From positions 2,294,001-2,358,000 of the forward strand of contig JAGTTO010000001.1 in the NCBI GenBank assembly GCA_018223435.1: 64,000 nucleotides of DNA, in the 5' to 3' direction. The notes under the pieces are model-generated. The model was not told the DNA's origin. It was given only the letters and a program-made list of their open reading frames with translations, and searched no databases. This document shows, in pieces, positions 8,336-16,305 of this stretch. Position numbers and translations under genes: made by a program. Within the stretch, counting starts at the first letter, position 1; each line of letters opens with the position of its first letter. The DNA is from Lachnospiraceae bacterium Marseille-Q4251. GTDB lineage: Bacteria; Bacillota; Clostridia; Lachnospirales; Lachnospiraceae.

Positions 8336-8749
8336 CACGCTAGAAAATAGGGGGCTTACGTCATACAAGATGTGTGTGAAATGACGGATGGTTGATGTCT
8401 CATGGTGGAAGAAGGGGCTTACGTCAGACTACTATTGTGTGAAATGACAGATGAATGGTGTCTTATAGTGGAAGAAGGGTGCTTACGTTATACAGGAACT
8501 GCGTGAAATGCCGGATGACTGGTGTCTCATAGTGGAAGAAAAGGGCTTACGTCATACTACTATTGCGCGAAATAACGGATAAATGGTGTCCCATAGTGGA
8601 AGATGAGCAGCTATACATGCAGAAAACTATAGTATCCGTCACAATCTGCCAAAGAATGTGACGCACATCCATATCACCATGAGTCACGAATCTCCCGTCA
8701 TTTCACGCAGTCCTTGTATGACGTAAGCCCCTTATTTTCTAAAGCGGGC
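8336..8749 (+). repeat. Tandem 64-bp repeat array (four direct copies) closed by an inverted copy
   Basis: The segment GCTTACGTCAT or a close variant recurs at 8354, 8417, 8481 and 8545 (periods 63, 64 and 64). Each unit continues with a GTGAAATGACGGAT-like box, TGGTGTCTCATAGTGGAAGA and G/A. In each unit CGTCAT and ATGACG can pair. A fifth copy lies inverted at 8692-8749. It matches the left end (8336-8392) over about 55 bases including TAGAAAATA, so the array is flanked by inverted repeats. The stretch in between (8605-8690) holds CGTCAC/GTGACG pairing. No coding potential is visible. Confidence 0.8.
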
Positions 8750-8762
8750 CCAGATGGGGGAG

Positions 8763-8820
8763 TTTGAGGGGGCCTGCGGGCTCGCTGACTCGGAGCGGGC
8801 CCCCTCAAGTTTACCCCGTC
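8763..8820 (+). repeat. Terminator-like hairpin with GACTCGGAGCG loop, copy 1
   Basis: TTTGAGGGGGCC pairs with GGCCCCCTCAAG, enclosing CGCT-GACTCGG-AGCG. The same stem and loop recur as the punA terminator at 23331. The tail here is only GTTTACC. It is an intergenic hairpin that may act as a terminator for an RNA made from the repeat array. Confidence 0.55.
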
Positions 8821-8916
8821 ACGCTTTCCCAAAGCCAATGGGGACACCCAAAAGATCAAAAAACACCGTCCCCAATGGCCCCAAATGGAAATGATAAAAT
8901 TTCTCAAAAATAGTTC

Positions 8917-8954
8917 TTGACAACTAACAAAGGTTAGAATATACTAACCTTTGT
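8917..8954 (+). promoter_or_regulatory. feoA promoter with palindromic metal-regulator operator
   Basis: TTGACA (8917-8922), a 17-bp spacer and TATACT (8940-8945) make a near-consensus promoter. A perfect inverted repeat ACAAAGGTTAG-N6-CTAACCTTTGT (8927-8954) covers the spacer and the -10 box. The half-site GGTTAG resembles DtxR/IdeR-type boxes more than classical Fur boxes. A regulator bound here would block transcription of the feo genes. Confidence 0.8.
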
Positions 8955-9004
8955 AAAAGATAATCCTTATCAACAACGCAAAAAAACAAAGAAAAGAGGT
9001 AAAA

Positions 9005-9217
9005 ATGATGCCGTTATCCATGGCAAAAGAAGGCGAACCCGTCGTTATCAAAAAGGTAGGCGGAAAAGATGAGACGAGACAGTTTCTGGAAAATCTCGGC
9101 TTTGTGGCAGGCGGCACAGTTACCGTCGTATCTGAGATCAATGGAAACCTTATCGTCAATGTAAAGGAGTCCCGCGTAGCGATCGGCAAAGATATGGCCA
9201 ACAAAATTATGGTTTGA
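9005..9217 (+). CDS. feoA: FeoA-family protein (first copy)
   Basis: Small cytoplasmic SH3-like protein of 70 residues that assists FeoB in Fe2+ uptake. Family features are LENLGFVAGGTVTVVSEINGN and the C-terminal RVAIGKDMANKIMV, a classical FeoA ending. Two ATG codons stand in tandem (9005 and 9008) after AGAGGTAAAA, and either may be used. It is the first gene behind the palindromic operator and is followed at 78 bases by a second feoA. Confidence 0.92.
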   Translation: MMPLSMAKEGEPVVIKKVGGKDETRQFLENLGFVAGGTVTVVSEINGNLIVNVKESRVAIGKDMANKIMV

Positions 9218-9295
9218 TTCATAGCAAATCCGTGAGATACTGCACAATCCCGTGGAGCCGCTATAAAAAATCAAATAGAAAAGAGGAGAAAAACT

Positions 9296-9517
9296 ATGAA
9301 AACCCTGAAAAATGTTGCCGTAGGGCAGACAGTCACCGTGAAAAAGCTGACTGGTGAAGGTCCTGTGAAGAGACGGATCATGGACATGGGAATTACCAAA
9401 GGTGTGGAGATTTACGTCAGAAAAGTGGCGCCCCTTGGAGACCCGGTTGAAGTAACTGTAAGAGGATACGAGCTGTCCTTAAGAAAAGCAGATGCTGAAA
9501 TGATTGAGGTAGAGTAA
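9296..9517 (+). CDS. feoA: FeoA-family protein (second copy)
   Basis: Second SH3-like FeoA protein, 73 residues. It has LKNVAVGQTVTVKKL, RRIMDMGITKGVEIYVRKVAPLGDPVEVTVRGYELSLRK and a C-terminal EMIEVE. It differs clearly from the first copy and is closer to the canonical sequence (DMGITKG, APLGDP), so the two probably have distinct roles. A strong AGAGGAG ribosome site lies upstream. It sits between feoA copy 1 and feoB. Confidence 0.92.
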   Translation: MKTLKNVAVGQTVTVKKLTGEGPVKRRIMDMGITKGVEIYVRKVAPLGDPVEVTVRGYELSLRKADAEMIEVE

Positions 9518-9544
9518 ATTTTTTTGCCTGCGTGTTAGATGATT

Positions 9545-9558
9545 CTAACAAAAGTTAG
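9545..9558 (+). promoter_or_regulatory. Second CTAAC-N4-GTTAG operator-like site before feoB
   Basis: CTAACAAAAGTTAG repeats the CTAAC-N4-GTTAG element that also occurs in the feoA promoter (8924-8937). It is preceded by TGTTAGATGATT. It may give feoB separate metal control. No strong promoter boxes are seen next to it. Confidence 0.5.
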
Positions 9559-9590
9559 CAAAGGCGAATAAAAAGAAAAGGAGCGAAAAA

Positions 9591-11975
9591 ATGTCAGTAA
9601 AGATTGCATTGGCAGGTAACCCGAACTGCGGTAAAACCACATTATTTAATGCGCTGACAGGATCCAACCAGTTTGTTGGTAACTGGCCCGGCGTAACCGT
9701 AGAGAAGAAAGAAGGTAAACTGAAAGGTCATAAAGATGTCATCATCATGGACCTTCCGGGAATCTATTCCCTCTCTCCCTACACCCTTGAGGAAGTTGTA
9801 GCCAGAAACTATCTGATTAACGAGAGACCGGATGCTATCATCAACATCGTTGATGGTACCAACATTGAGCGTAACCTGTATCTGTCCACACAGATTATGG
9901 AGCTTGGTATCCCCATAATCATGGCCATCAACATGATGGACCTGGTTGAGAAATCCGGCGATAAGATACATATCGACAAACTGAAAAAGAAACTGGGCTG
10001 CGAGGTTGTAGAGATCTCCGCACTGAAAGGAACCGGCATTCAGAAAGCAGCTGAGAAAGCAGTTACCCTGGCTGAGTCCAAAAAGAATGTAACTCCGGTT
10101 CATGAGTTCCAGGAAGATGTGGAAGCCGCTATCCACGCAGTAGAGGAGCGCCTTGGTTCTTCCGTTCCGGAATCCCAGAAACGTTTCTTCGCAATCAAAC
10201 TTCTGGAGAAGGACGACAAGATCATCGAGCAGATGACCAACGTTCCGGATGTTTCCAGAGAGATCAAAGCACTGGAGGACAAATTTGATGATGATACCGA
10301 GAGTATTATCACCAATGAGCGTTATGTTTATATTTCCTCCATCATCGGCGTTTGCTGCACCAAGAATAAAACCAAGAAGCTGACCACTTCCGATAAGATC
10401 GACCGCGTGGTTACCAACCGTTGGCTGGCACTTCCGATCTTCGCAGTAGTTATGTGGCTGGTTTACTATGTATCTGTAACTACCGTCGGCGGCTGGGCAA
10501 CTGACTGGGCAAACGATGGAGTGTTCGGTGATGGCTGGCACCTCTTCGGAATCGGAACTTCCTCCTACGAAGATGCAGCAGCTGATTACAGCCGTGCAGA
10601 CCAGATCGTAGCAGCTGTTGATGAAGACGGCAATGTAACATCTGTAGATATTGTTGATGACGAAGATAAAGTCATCGAGACTGTAAAGATCAGCGACAGC
10701 GTTGTAGCAGACGCAGAAAAGGTCGTTGAGGCTGGAGAGCCGGATCCCGCTGAGTACGGCGTATGGGTACCGGGTGTTCCGGTTATCATTGAGAGCGGAC
10801 TGGATGCCATCGGCTGTGCTGGCTGGCTGAAGGGGCTGATCCTTGACGGTATCGTAGCCGGTGTCGGAGCTGTTTTAGGTTTCGTTCCGCAGATGCTGGT
10901 ACTGTTTATTTTCCTGGCCTTCCTTGAGGCCTGCGGTTACATGGCCCGTGTCGCATTTATCATGGACCGTATCTTCCGTAAATTTGGTCTTTCCGGTAAA
11001 TCCTTCATCCCGATGCTGATCGGTACCGGTTGTGGAGTCCCGGGTGTCATGGCTTCCCGTACGATCGAGAACGACAGAGACCGTAAGATGACGATCATGA
11101 CCACCACCTTTATCCCCTGTGGCGCAAAACTGCCGATCATCGCACTGATTGCAGGCGCTCTGTTTAACGGCGCCTCCTGGGTGGCTCCGAGTGCATATTT
11201 TGTAGGTATCGCAGCAATCATCTGCTCCGGTATCATCTTAAAGAAAACAAAACTCTTCGCTGGAGATCCGGCTCCCTTCGTTATGGAGCTTCCGGCATAC
11301 CATATGCCCACAGTCAGCAACGTGCTGAGAAGCATGTGGGAGCGTGCATGGTCCTTCATCAAAAAGGCCGGCACCATCATCCTTCTTTCCACCATCGTTC
11401 TGTGGTTCCTGATGAACTTCGGTTGGGTTGACGGTTCCTTCGGAATGCTGGAGGCTGAGCAGCTGAATGACAGTATCCTTTCCAAAATTGGTAGCTTCAT
11501 CGCACCGATCTTCACCCCGCTTGGATGGGGCGACTGGAAGATGGCAGTTGCAGCAGTTACCGGTCTGATCGCAAAAGAAAACGTAGTAGGTACCTTTGGT
11601 GTTCTCTTTGGCTTCGCAGAGGTTGCTGAAGACGGTAACGAAGTATGGGGCCAGCTGGCAGGCAGCATGACTCAGATTGCAGCTTATTCCTTCCTGGTAT
11701 TCAACCTGCTGTGTGCTCCCTGCTTCGCAGCTATGGGTGCTATCAAACGTGAGATGAACAATACCAGATGGTTCTGGACAGCAATCGGTTATCAGTGTGG
11801 TCTGGCTTATGTGGTTTCCCTTTGCATCTACCAGCTCGGTACTCTGTTCACCGGCGGCGGATTCGGCATCGGCACGGTTGTAGCCATCCTTCTTGTGATC
11901 GGCTTCATCTATCTGCTGGTTAGACCGTACAAAGAGAGCACAACTCTTAACGTTGGCGTAAAAGCAACAAAATAA
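9591..11975 (+). CDS. feoB: Ferrous iron transporter FeoB
   Basis: Fe2+ uptake protein of the cytoplasmic membrane, 794 residues. The N-terminal G domain shows G1 GNPNCGKTT (residues 9-17), G3 DLPGIYSLSPY and G4 NMMD. Later come the Gate motifs with the conserved Cys (PMLIGTGCGVPG, FIPCGAKLPI) and the C-terminal helices (CAPCFAAMGAIKREM). Between the first transmembrane helix and the Gate region there is an acidic insertion of about 80 residues (roughly residues 320-400), probably on the outer side. The ribosome site AAAAGGAG is good. It is followed by a Cys-rich partner and a Fur-like gene. Confidence 0.97.
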   Translation: MSVKIALAGNPNCGKTTLFNALTGSNQFVGNWPGVTVEKKEGKLKGHKDVIIMDLPGIYSLSPYTLEEVVARNYLINERPDAIINIVDGTNIERNLYLSTQIMELGIPIIMAINMMDLVEKSGDKIHIDKLKKKLGCEVVEISALKGTGIQKAAEKAVTLAESKKNVTPVHEFQEDVEAAIHAVEERLGSSVPESQKRFFAIKLLEKDDKIIEQMTNVPDVSREIKALEDKFDDDTESIITNERYVYISSIIGVCCTKNKTKKLTTSDKIDRVVTNRWLALPIFAVVMWLVYYVSVTTVGGWATDWANDGVFGDGWHLFGIGTSSYEDAAADYSRADQIVAAVDEDGNVTSVDIVDDEDKVIETVKISDSVVADAEKVVEAGEPDPAEYGVWVPGVPVIIESGLDAIGCAGWLKGLILDGIVAGVGAVLGFVPQMLVLFIFLAFLEACGYMARVAFIMDRIFRKFGLSGKSFIPMLIGTGCGVPGVMASRTIENDRDRKMTIMTTTFIPCGAKLPIIALIAGALFNGASWVAPSAYFVGIAAIICSGIILKKTKLFAGDPAPFVMELPAYHMPTVSNVLRSMWERAWSFIKKAGTIILLSTIVLWFLMNFGWVDGSFGMLEAEQLNDSILSKIGSFIAPIFTPLGWGDWKMAVAAVTGLIAKENVVGTFGVLFGFAEVAEDGNEVWGQLAGSMTQIAAYSFLVFNLLCAPCFAAMGAIKREMNNTRWFWTAIGYQCGLAYVVSLCIYQLGTLFTGGGFGIGTVVAILLVIGFIYLLVRPYKESTTLNVGVKATK

Positions 11976-12011
11976 AAATTATCAGGGTCCGAAAGTGAGG
12001 TGTCCTGTAAA

Positions 12012-12152
12012 ATGGGAACAGTAGTTGTTGGTGTAATATTAGTAGGCATTGTAGCTCTGATTATCCGGAATATGGTCCGCGACAAGAAGAGCGGTAAGTC
12101 CCTGCAATGCGGTGGAGAATGCAAGAACTGCGGAGGCCACTGCGGAAAATAA
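12012..12152 (+). CDS. FeoB-associated Cys-rich membrane protein
   Basis: Short protein of 46 residues with one N-terminal membrane helix (VVVGVILVGIVALIIRNMV), a basic stretch (RDKKSGK) and a C-terminal cluster CGGECKNCGGHCGK with four Cys and a His. This is the pattern of the FeoB-associated Cys-rich family (PF12669), thought to handle Fe2+ at the cytoplasmic mouth of FeoB. The start is ATG 12012 after GTGAGGTG. It lies 36 bases after feoB. Confidence 0.88.
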   Translation: MGTVVVGVILVGIVALIIRNMVRDKKSGKSLQCGGECKNCGGHCGK

Positions 12153-12180
12153 AAAACGCAGCCTTTGGAGGTGTGAGAAA

Positions 12181-12657
12181 TTGCCAAAGAATTCCGGAAC
12201 AAGGAAACTGAAAGATCAGGGAGATTACAAGAGAACACAGATGCAGAAGGATCTGATCATCCAGAAGCTGAAGGAACAGGGACTTCGCATCACCAAGCAG
12301 AGGCTTATCCTTCTGGATATCATTCTGGAGGAGGACTGCTCCTGCTGTAAGGAGATCTATTATAAGGCCTCTCAGAAGGACGACAAGATCGGCTCTGCCA
12401 CCGTGTATCGAATGATCAATACCCTGGAGGAGATCGGAGCGATCAGCAGAAAGAACATGTACAGAGTTGACTGCAGTCCGGAATGCAGAAAGGAAAACGC
12501 CTGCACCATTGAACTGGAGGACAACACAGTCATTGAACTGAATGAAGAAAAATGGAATCAGATCATCCGCACAGGACTGGCAGCCTGCGGCATCACCGCA
12601 GACGGCCAGAAGGTCCGGAGCATTACCGCAAATATGCCGGCCTGTGTGGAAGCCTGA
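12181..12657 (+). CDS. Fur-family regulator, Cys-rich and without histidine
   Basis: Transcription factor of 158 residues starting at TTG 12181, ten bases behind GGAGGTG. The Fur winged helix is recognisable (LRITKQRLILLDIIL, then GSATVYRMINTLEEIGAISR). The usual His-rich metal sites (HHHDH and the second CxxC) are absent, and I count no histidine in the protein. Eight cysteines are present instead: 53, 55, 56, 98, 102, 108, 136 and 155, including a CSCC group and C-x3-C-x5-C. Metal or Fe-S sensing through Cys is an inference. Its place in the feo operon suggests iron-dependent autoregulation. Confidence 0.85.
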   Translation: MPKNSGTRKLKDQGDYKRTQMQKDLIIQKLKEQGLRITKQRLILLDIILEEDCSCCKEIYYKASQKDDKIGSATVYRMINTLEEIGAISRKNMYRVDCSPECRKENACTIELEDNTVIELNEEKWNQIIRTGLAACGITADGQKVRSITANMPACVEA

Positions 12658-12674
12658 TCGGTTTCCGAGGCAAA

Positions 12675-12718
12675 ACTGCCGCAAAGTTGACGAAAGTCGA
12701 TTTTGCGGTAGTTTTTTT
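12675..12718 (+). terminator. Terminator of the feo operon
   Basis: ACTGCCGCAAA pairs with TTTTGCGGTAGT, with inner GAC/GTC, and is followed by seven T. It is a strong rho-independent terminator 17 bases after the fur-like stop. Confidence 0.88.
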
Positions 12719-12737
12719 GTTTTCGTTCAGAGTCAGG

Positions 12738-12850
12738 CAGATTTTCAGTCAAAAGTGTGAGTCATGCTTGCATGAACGAACACTTTTGACTGAAAATCTA
12801 TTTGGCGGATACGCCACACCGACAAAATGCGAGGCATTTTGGAGGTGCGC
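12738..12850 (+). repeat. Structured intergenic repeat, copy R4 (class II)
   Basis: AGATTTTCAGTCAAAAGTGT and ACACTTTTGACTGAAAATCT form a perfect 20-bp stem. The inner palindrome CATGC-TT-GCATG sits between GAGT and AACGA. It is followed by TTTGGCGGATACGCC and a hairpin AAAATGC-GAG-GCATTTT inside CACACC..GGTG. R6 at 52.1 kb is the same class with compensated stem changes. It lies between the feo terminator and the udk promoter. Confidence 0.82.
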
Positions 12851-12951
12851 TTGACTTTTTTGAAAAAAACATATTTTCTAATCCCCAAAAGGATGTTACA
12901 ATAAGCTATAGTGAGATCAATGTCCGGTTACGGCCGGGAAAGGGGAAAGCT

Positions 12952-13581
12952 ATGAACGATGTACTGATTATCGGAATTGCCGGCGGCTCAGGAAGCGGCA
13001 AGACAACTCTGACGAATCAGATCGCGTCACTGTTCCAGGAACATGTGACGGTTTTGAAACATGACAACTACTACAAGGCTCATGACGATATGACCTTTGA
13101 GGAGCGGAAAAATCTGAACTACGATCATCCGAACGCTTTTGATACCGAGCTGATGATTGAGCATCTGAAGGAACTGAGGGCAGGACGTCCGGTTCAGTGT
13201 CCGGTCTATGATTACAAAGTCCACAACAGGAGCAAGGACACGATCACCGTAGCGCCCAGCAAAGTGATCATCGTGGAAGGAATCCTGATCTTTGAAAATA
13301 AAGAGCTCTGTGATATGATGGATGTGCGTGTCTTCGTGGACACCGATTCCGATATCCGTCTGATCCGCCGTCTCCAGAGAGACGTTCTCGAGCGGGCCAG
13401 AAGCCTGGAATCCGTCATCAACCAGTATATGAATACGGTGAAACCGATGCATGAGCAGTTTGTGGAGCCCAGCAAGAAAAACGCGAATATTATTATTCCG
13501 GAAGGTGGTTATAATAAGACTGCCATGGAGATGCTCCAGAACCATATCAACAGCCATCTGAAACGGACGGCAGACTTATAA
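12952..13581 (+). CDS. udk: Uridine kinase
   Basis: Phosphorylates uridine and cytidine with ATP or GTP in pyrimidine salvage. The start is ATG 12952 after AAAGGGGAAAG, giving 209 residues, the standard length. Starting further left would add residues encoded by the intergenic repeat. Walker A GGSGSGKTT is near residue 10. Family motifs include HDNYYKAHDDM, NYDHPNAFD, YDYKVHNR, VEGILIFE and the C-terminal IIPEGGYN. It is next to the nucleoside uptake cluster, which fits a joint salvage function. Confidence 0.96.
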   Translation: MNDVLIIGIAGGSGSGKTTLTNQIASLFQEHVTVLKHDNYYKAHDDMTFEERKNLNYDHPNAFDTELMIEHLKELRAGRPVQCPVYDYKVHNRSKDTITVAPSKVIIVEGILIFENKELCDMMDVRVFVDTDSDIRLIRRLQRDVLERARSLESVINQYMNTVKPMHEQFVEPSKKNANIIIPEGGYNKTAMEMLQNHINSHLKRTADL

Positions 13582-13638
13582 TGGTAACGGCCGGCGAGAT
13601 GCCGGATTGTTTATAAACAAAAAGGAGGAATTTAAAAA

Positions 13639-14670
13639 ATGAAAAAAAAGGTATTAGCAGCAGTTTTATCTCTGTCCATGATCCTTTCCACAGGAGTAGT
13701 CGCTATGGCTGACGAGACAAAGGATCCGTCAGAAGTAAAGGTTGGAGTTATCACTGACGTCGGCGGCGTAAATGACGGCTCCTTCAACCAGTCTGCATGG
13801 GAAGGTCTTACAAGAGCGAATGAGGAACTGGGCATCACCACCAACTATCTGGAATCCCATACCGATTCCGATTATATTCCGAACCTGGAGACCTTCATCG
13901 ATGAAGAGTATGATCTGATCATCTGTATCGGATACCAGCTGGCTGATGCGATGCGTGAAGAGGCAGAGGCAAATCCGGATCAGAAATTCGCCATTGTTGA
14001 TGATGCAACCTGTGCAGATTTGGACAACGTTACCTGCCTGATGTTTGAGCAGGCACAGGCTTCCTATCTGGTAGGTTATGTGGCAGGTCTGACGACCAAG
14101 AGCAATACCATCGGTTTCGTTCTGGGTATGTCTACCGGTGTCATGAACCAGTTCGGCTATGGATACTGTGCAGGTGCACTGGATGCAAATCCGGATGTCA
14201 AGATTCTTCAGAACAATGCCAACAGCTTTGGCGATACCGCAGCAGGAAAGACCGCTGCAAACAACATGATCGCTGATGGCGCAGATGTTATTTTCCATGC
14301 AGCAGGCGCAACCGGCCTTGGTGCGATCGATGCCTGCAAGGAAGCCGGTATCTGGGCAATCGGTGTTGACTCTGACCAGAGCGTGGTAGCTCCGGATACC
14401 ATTCTGACTTCTGCCATGAAGCGTGTGGACAATGCCTGCTACGATGAAGCAAAAGAGATCCTGGAGGGCGGCTTTACCCAGGGTATCCAGACCTTCACAC
14501 TGGCTGACGGCGGCGTGGATATCGCTCCGACCACCGACAACATTGATCCGGAAGTCCTGAAGAAGGTAGACGAAGTAAAAGAAAAGATCATTTCCGGCGA
14601 GATCGAAGTACCGACAGATAAAGAGTCCTTCGATGCAAAATATGGTGATGTTTACCAGCTGGATGACTGA
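13639..14670 (+). CDS. BMP-family nucleoside-binding protein (PnrA/BmpA-like)
   Basis: Extracytoplasmic receptor of an ABC nucleoside importer, 343 residues. It has a cleavable N-terminus (MKKKVLAAVLSLSMIL..VVAMADE) without a lipobox Cys, so it looks secreted or held by its signal sequence rather than lipidated. Bmp features are VGVITDVGGVNDGSFNQSAWEGL, the ligand-site DDATC region, VGYVAGL, and AIGVDSDQSV. The start at ATG 13639 follows AAAGGAGG. It is the first gene of the nucleoside cluster, followed by its own terminator and then, unusually, yjjI and yjjW before the transporter genes. Confidence 0.93.
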   Translation: MKKKVLAAVLSLSMILSTGVVAMADETKDPSEVKVGVITDVGGVNDGSFNQSAWEGLTRANEELGITTNYLESHTDSDYIPNLETFIDEEYDLIICIGYQLADAMREEAEANPDQKFAIVDDATCADLDNVTCLMFEQAQASYLVGYVAGLTTKSNTIGFVLGMSTGVMNQFGYGYCAGALDANPDVKILQNNANSFGDTAAGKTAANNMIADGADVIFHAAGATGLGAIDACKEAGIWAIGVDSDQSVVAPDTILTSAMKRVDNACYDEAKEILEGGFTQGIQTFTLADGGVDIAPTTDNIDPEVLKKVDEVKEKIISGEIEVPTDKESFDAKYGDVYQLDD

Positions 14671-14697
14671 TGTTTTTTAAATAGAAGAAACGGATCC

Positions 14698-14736
14698 GGG
14701 CAGAGAGGCTTTTGTGCCATACTCTGCCCCTTTTCC
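14698..14736 (+). terminator. Terminator after the nucleoside-binding protein gene
   Basis: GGGCAGAG pairs with CTCTGCCC across a 16-base loop and is followed by CTTTTCC. Partial read-through to yjjI is likely, since no other clear promoter is seen before yjjI. Confidence 0.7.
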
Positions 14737-14756
14737 GTGACAGGAGAGGATTTTTG

Positions 14757-16301
14757 ATGAGAGATATTGATATGGAACGGGTAAACGGGACGAGAGAGAA
14801 AATGCTGGAAACGGTAAAAAGTCCTGTGCTGACGCATGAACAGAAGGTAGCCGCAATGGCAAACCTGGCAGATTCCCTGCTGGAGGTAGTGGATCTTCCG
14901 GAAGGGCTTCATGACCTGATGGATCAGCCAATCGACTCCAAATGCATTTGCGACCTGGCAGAGGGTCATGCACCGCTTCGCCCCAGGTATATCATCCCGG
15001 ATTATAAGAAATTTATGAGAGAAGGAAGTAAATTTCTCCAGCTGGATCCGCCAAAGGATCTTTTTGAGGCGTTGAATTCCCTTCTGATCTTTTACAAGCA
15101 TGTTCCCAGCGTGACGAATTTCCCCGTATATCTGGGTGCGCTGGATGAGCTTCTGGATCCATTTGTACAGGATATGGATGAAGAACTGGCGAAAAAGATG
15201 ATCCGCCTGTTTCTGATCCATGTAGACCGCACGGTTCTGGATTCTTTTTCCCATGCCAATGTGGGACCGAGAGATACCAAGGCAGGAAGGATCATCCTGG
15301 AGGTGGAAGCAGAATTGGAACAGGCTGTACCGAACATCACGATGAAATATGACGAGGATATCACATCGGATGAATTTGCCCTTATGGGGATCAATACCAC
15401 ACTTCACAGTGCGAAACCAAGCTTTGCAAATCATAAGATGTTCAAAAGCGAGCTGGGTGAGGACTATGTCATTGCCAGCTGTTACAACGGGTTGAAGCTC
15501 GGCGGCGGTTCCTATACGCTCTGCCGTCTGCTCCTTGGCAACATCGCAAAACGCGCTTCCAGTGTGGAAGATTTCAAGAAGAACCAGCTTCCCTATGTCT
15601 GCCGGGTGATGGCTGACTATATGGACGCGCGGATCCGTTTTGAGGTGGAAGAGAGTGGTTTCTTTGAAAATAACTTTCTGGCAAAAGAGGGCTTTATCAG
15701 AAGAGACCGCTTTACTGCCATGTTTGGTATGGTCGGCTTGGCTGAGTGCGTCAACCATCTGATGGAGCTTCAGGGAAAGACCGGCCGTTATGGCCATGAT
15801 GAAGAGGCAGACGCTCTGGGAGTAGAGATCATGGATGAGATCGATGCGTTCAACAAAGCCCATGTCAATCCTTACTGTGAGGCGACAGACGGCCATTTCC
15901 TCCTTCATGCGCAGGTAGGCATCGACAGTGACATGGGAATTTCTCCGGGAACCCGTATCCCCATCGGGGAGGAGCCGGAGGAGCTTATCGATCATCTGCG
16001 TCACTGCGAGAAGTTTCACAGATACTTCCCGTCCGGGACCGGAGATATTTTTCCTATCGATACGACGGTGCATAAAAACCATGACTTCCTTCTGGACGTC
16101 ATCAAAGGCTCTTTCCGCGAGGGAATCCGTTATCTTTCCTTCTATGCGGCAGACAGTGATGTAGTCCGCATCACGGGTTATCTGGTGAAAAGATCCGAGA
16201 TCGAGAAGCTGGAACGAGGAGAAAATGTCCTTCAGGATACCACGGCACTTGGCATGGGAGCCAAGCACAACAGCCGGGTCTTCCAGAGAAAAGTACGGTA
16301 A
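14757..16301 (+). CDS. yjjI: YjjI-family glycyl radical enzyme
   Basis: Member of the YjjI/DUF3029 branch of the pyruvate-formate-lyase superfamily. The reaction is not established as far as I know. ATG 14757 behind AGGAGAGGA gives 514 residues, the family length. The candidate active-site Cys is residue 242 in VIASCYNGLKLGGGS, and the radical Gly is residue 474 in VVRITGYLVKRS. The expected H-x-H-x-H-free PFL-like fold features are long helices with FPVYLGALDELL and SFSHANVGPRDTKAGR. It is followed at four bases by its activase. Its place between a nucleoside receptor and the nucleoside transporter suggests a role in sugar or base catabolism of nucleosides (inference). Confidence 0.92.
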   Translation: MRDIDMERVNGTREKMLETVKSPVLTHEQKVAAMANLADSLLEVVDLPEGLHDLMDQPIDSKCICDLAEGHAPLRPRYIIPDYKKFMREGSKFLQLDPPKDLFEALNSLLIFYKHVPSVTNFPVYLGALDELLDPFVQDMDEELAKKMIRLFLIHVDRTVLDSFSHANVGPRDTKAGRIILEVEAELEQAVPNITMKYDEDITSDEFALMGINTTLHSAKPSFANHKMFKSELGEDYVIASCYNGLKLGGGSYTLCRLLLGNIAKRASSVEDFKKNQLPYVCRVMADYMDARIRFEVEESGFFENNFLAKEGFIRRDRFTAMFGMVGLAECVNHLMELQGKTGRYGHDEEADALGVEIMDEIDAFNKAHVNPYCEATDGHFLLHAQVGIDSDMGISPGTRIPIGEEPEELIDHLRHCEKFHRYFPSGTGDIFPIDTTVHKNHDFLLDVIKGSFREGIRYLSFYAADSDVVRITGYLVKRSEIEKLERGENVLQDTTALGMGAKHNSRVFQRKVR

Positions 16302-16305
16302 AACC

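Noticed and set aside
8336..8749. CRISPR-like array
   Set aside because: The units are 64 bp and contiguous, with the whole unit repeated. There are no unique spacers of constant length and no cas genes.
12802..12951. Longer N-terminus for uridine kinase
   Set aside because: It would be encoded by intergenic repeat R4 and lacks a ribosome site. ATG 12952 has one and gives the normal protein length.
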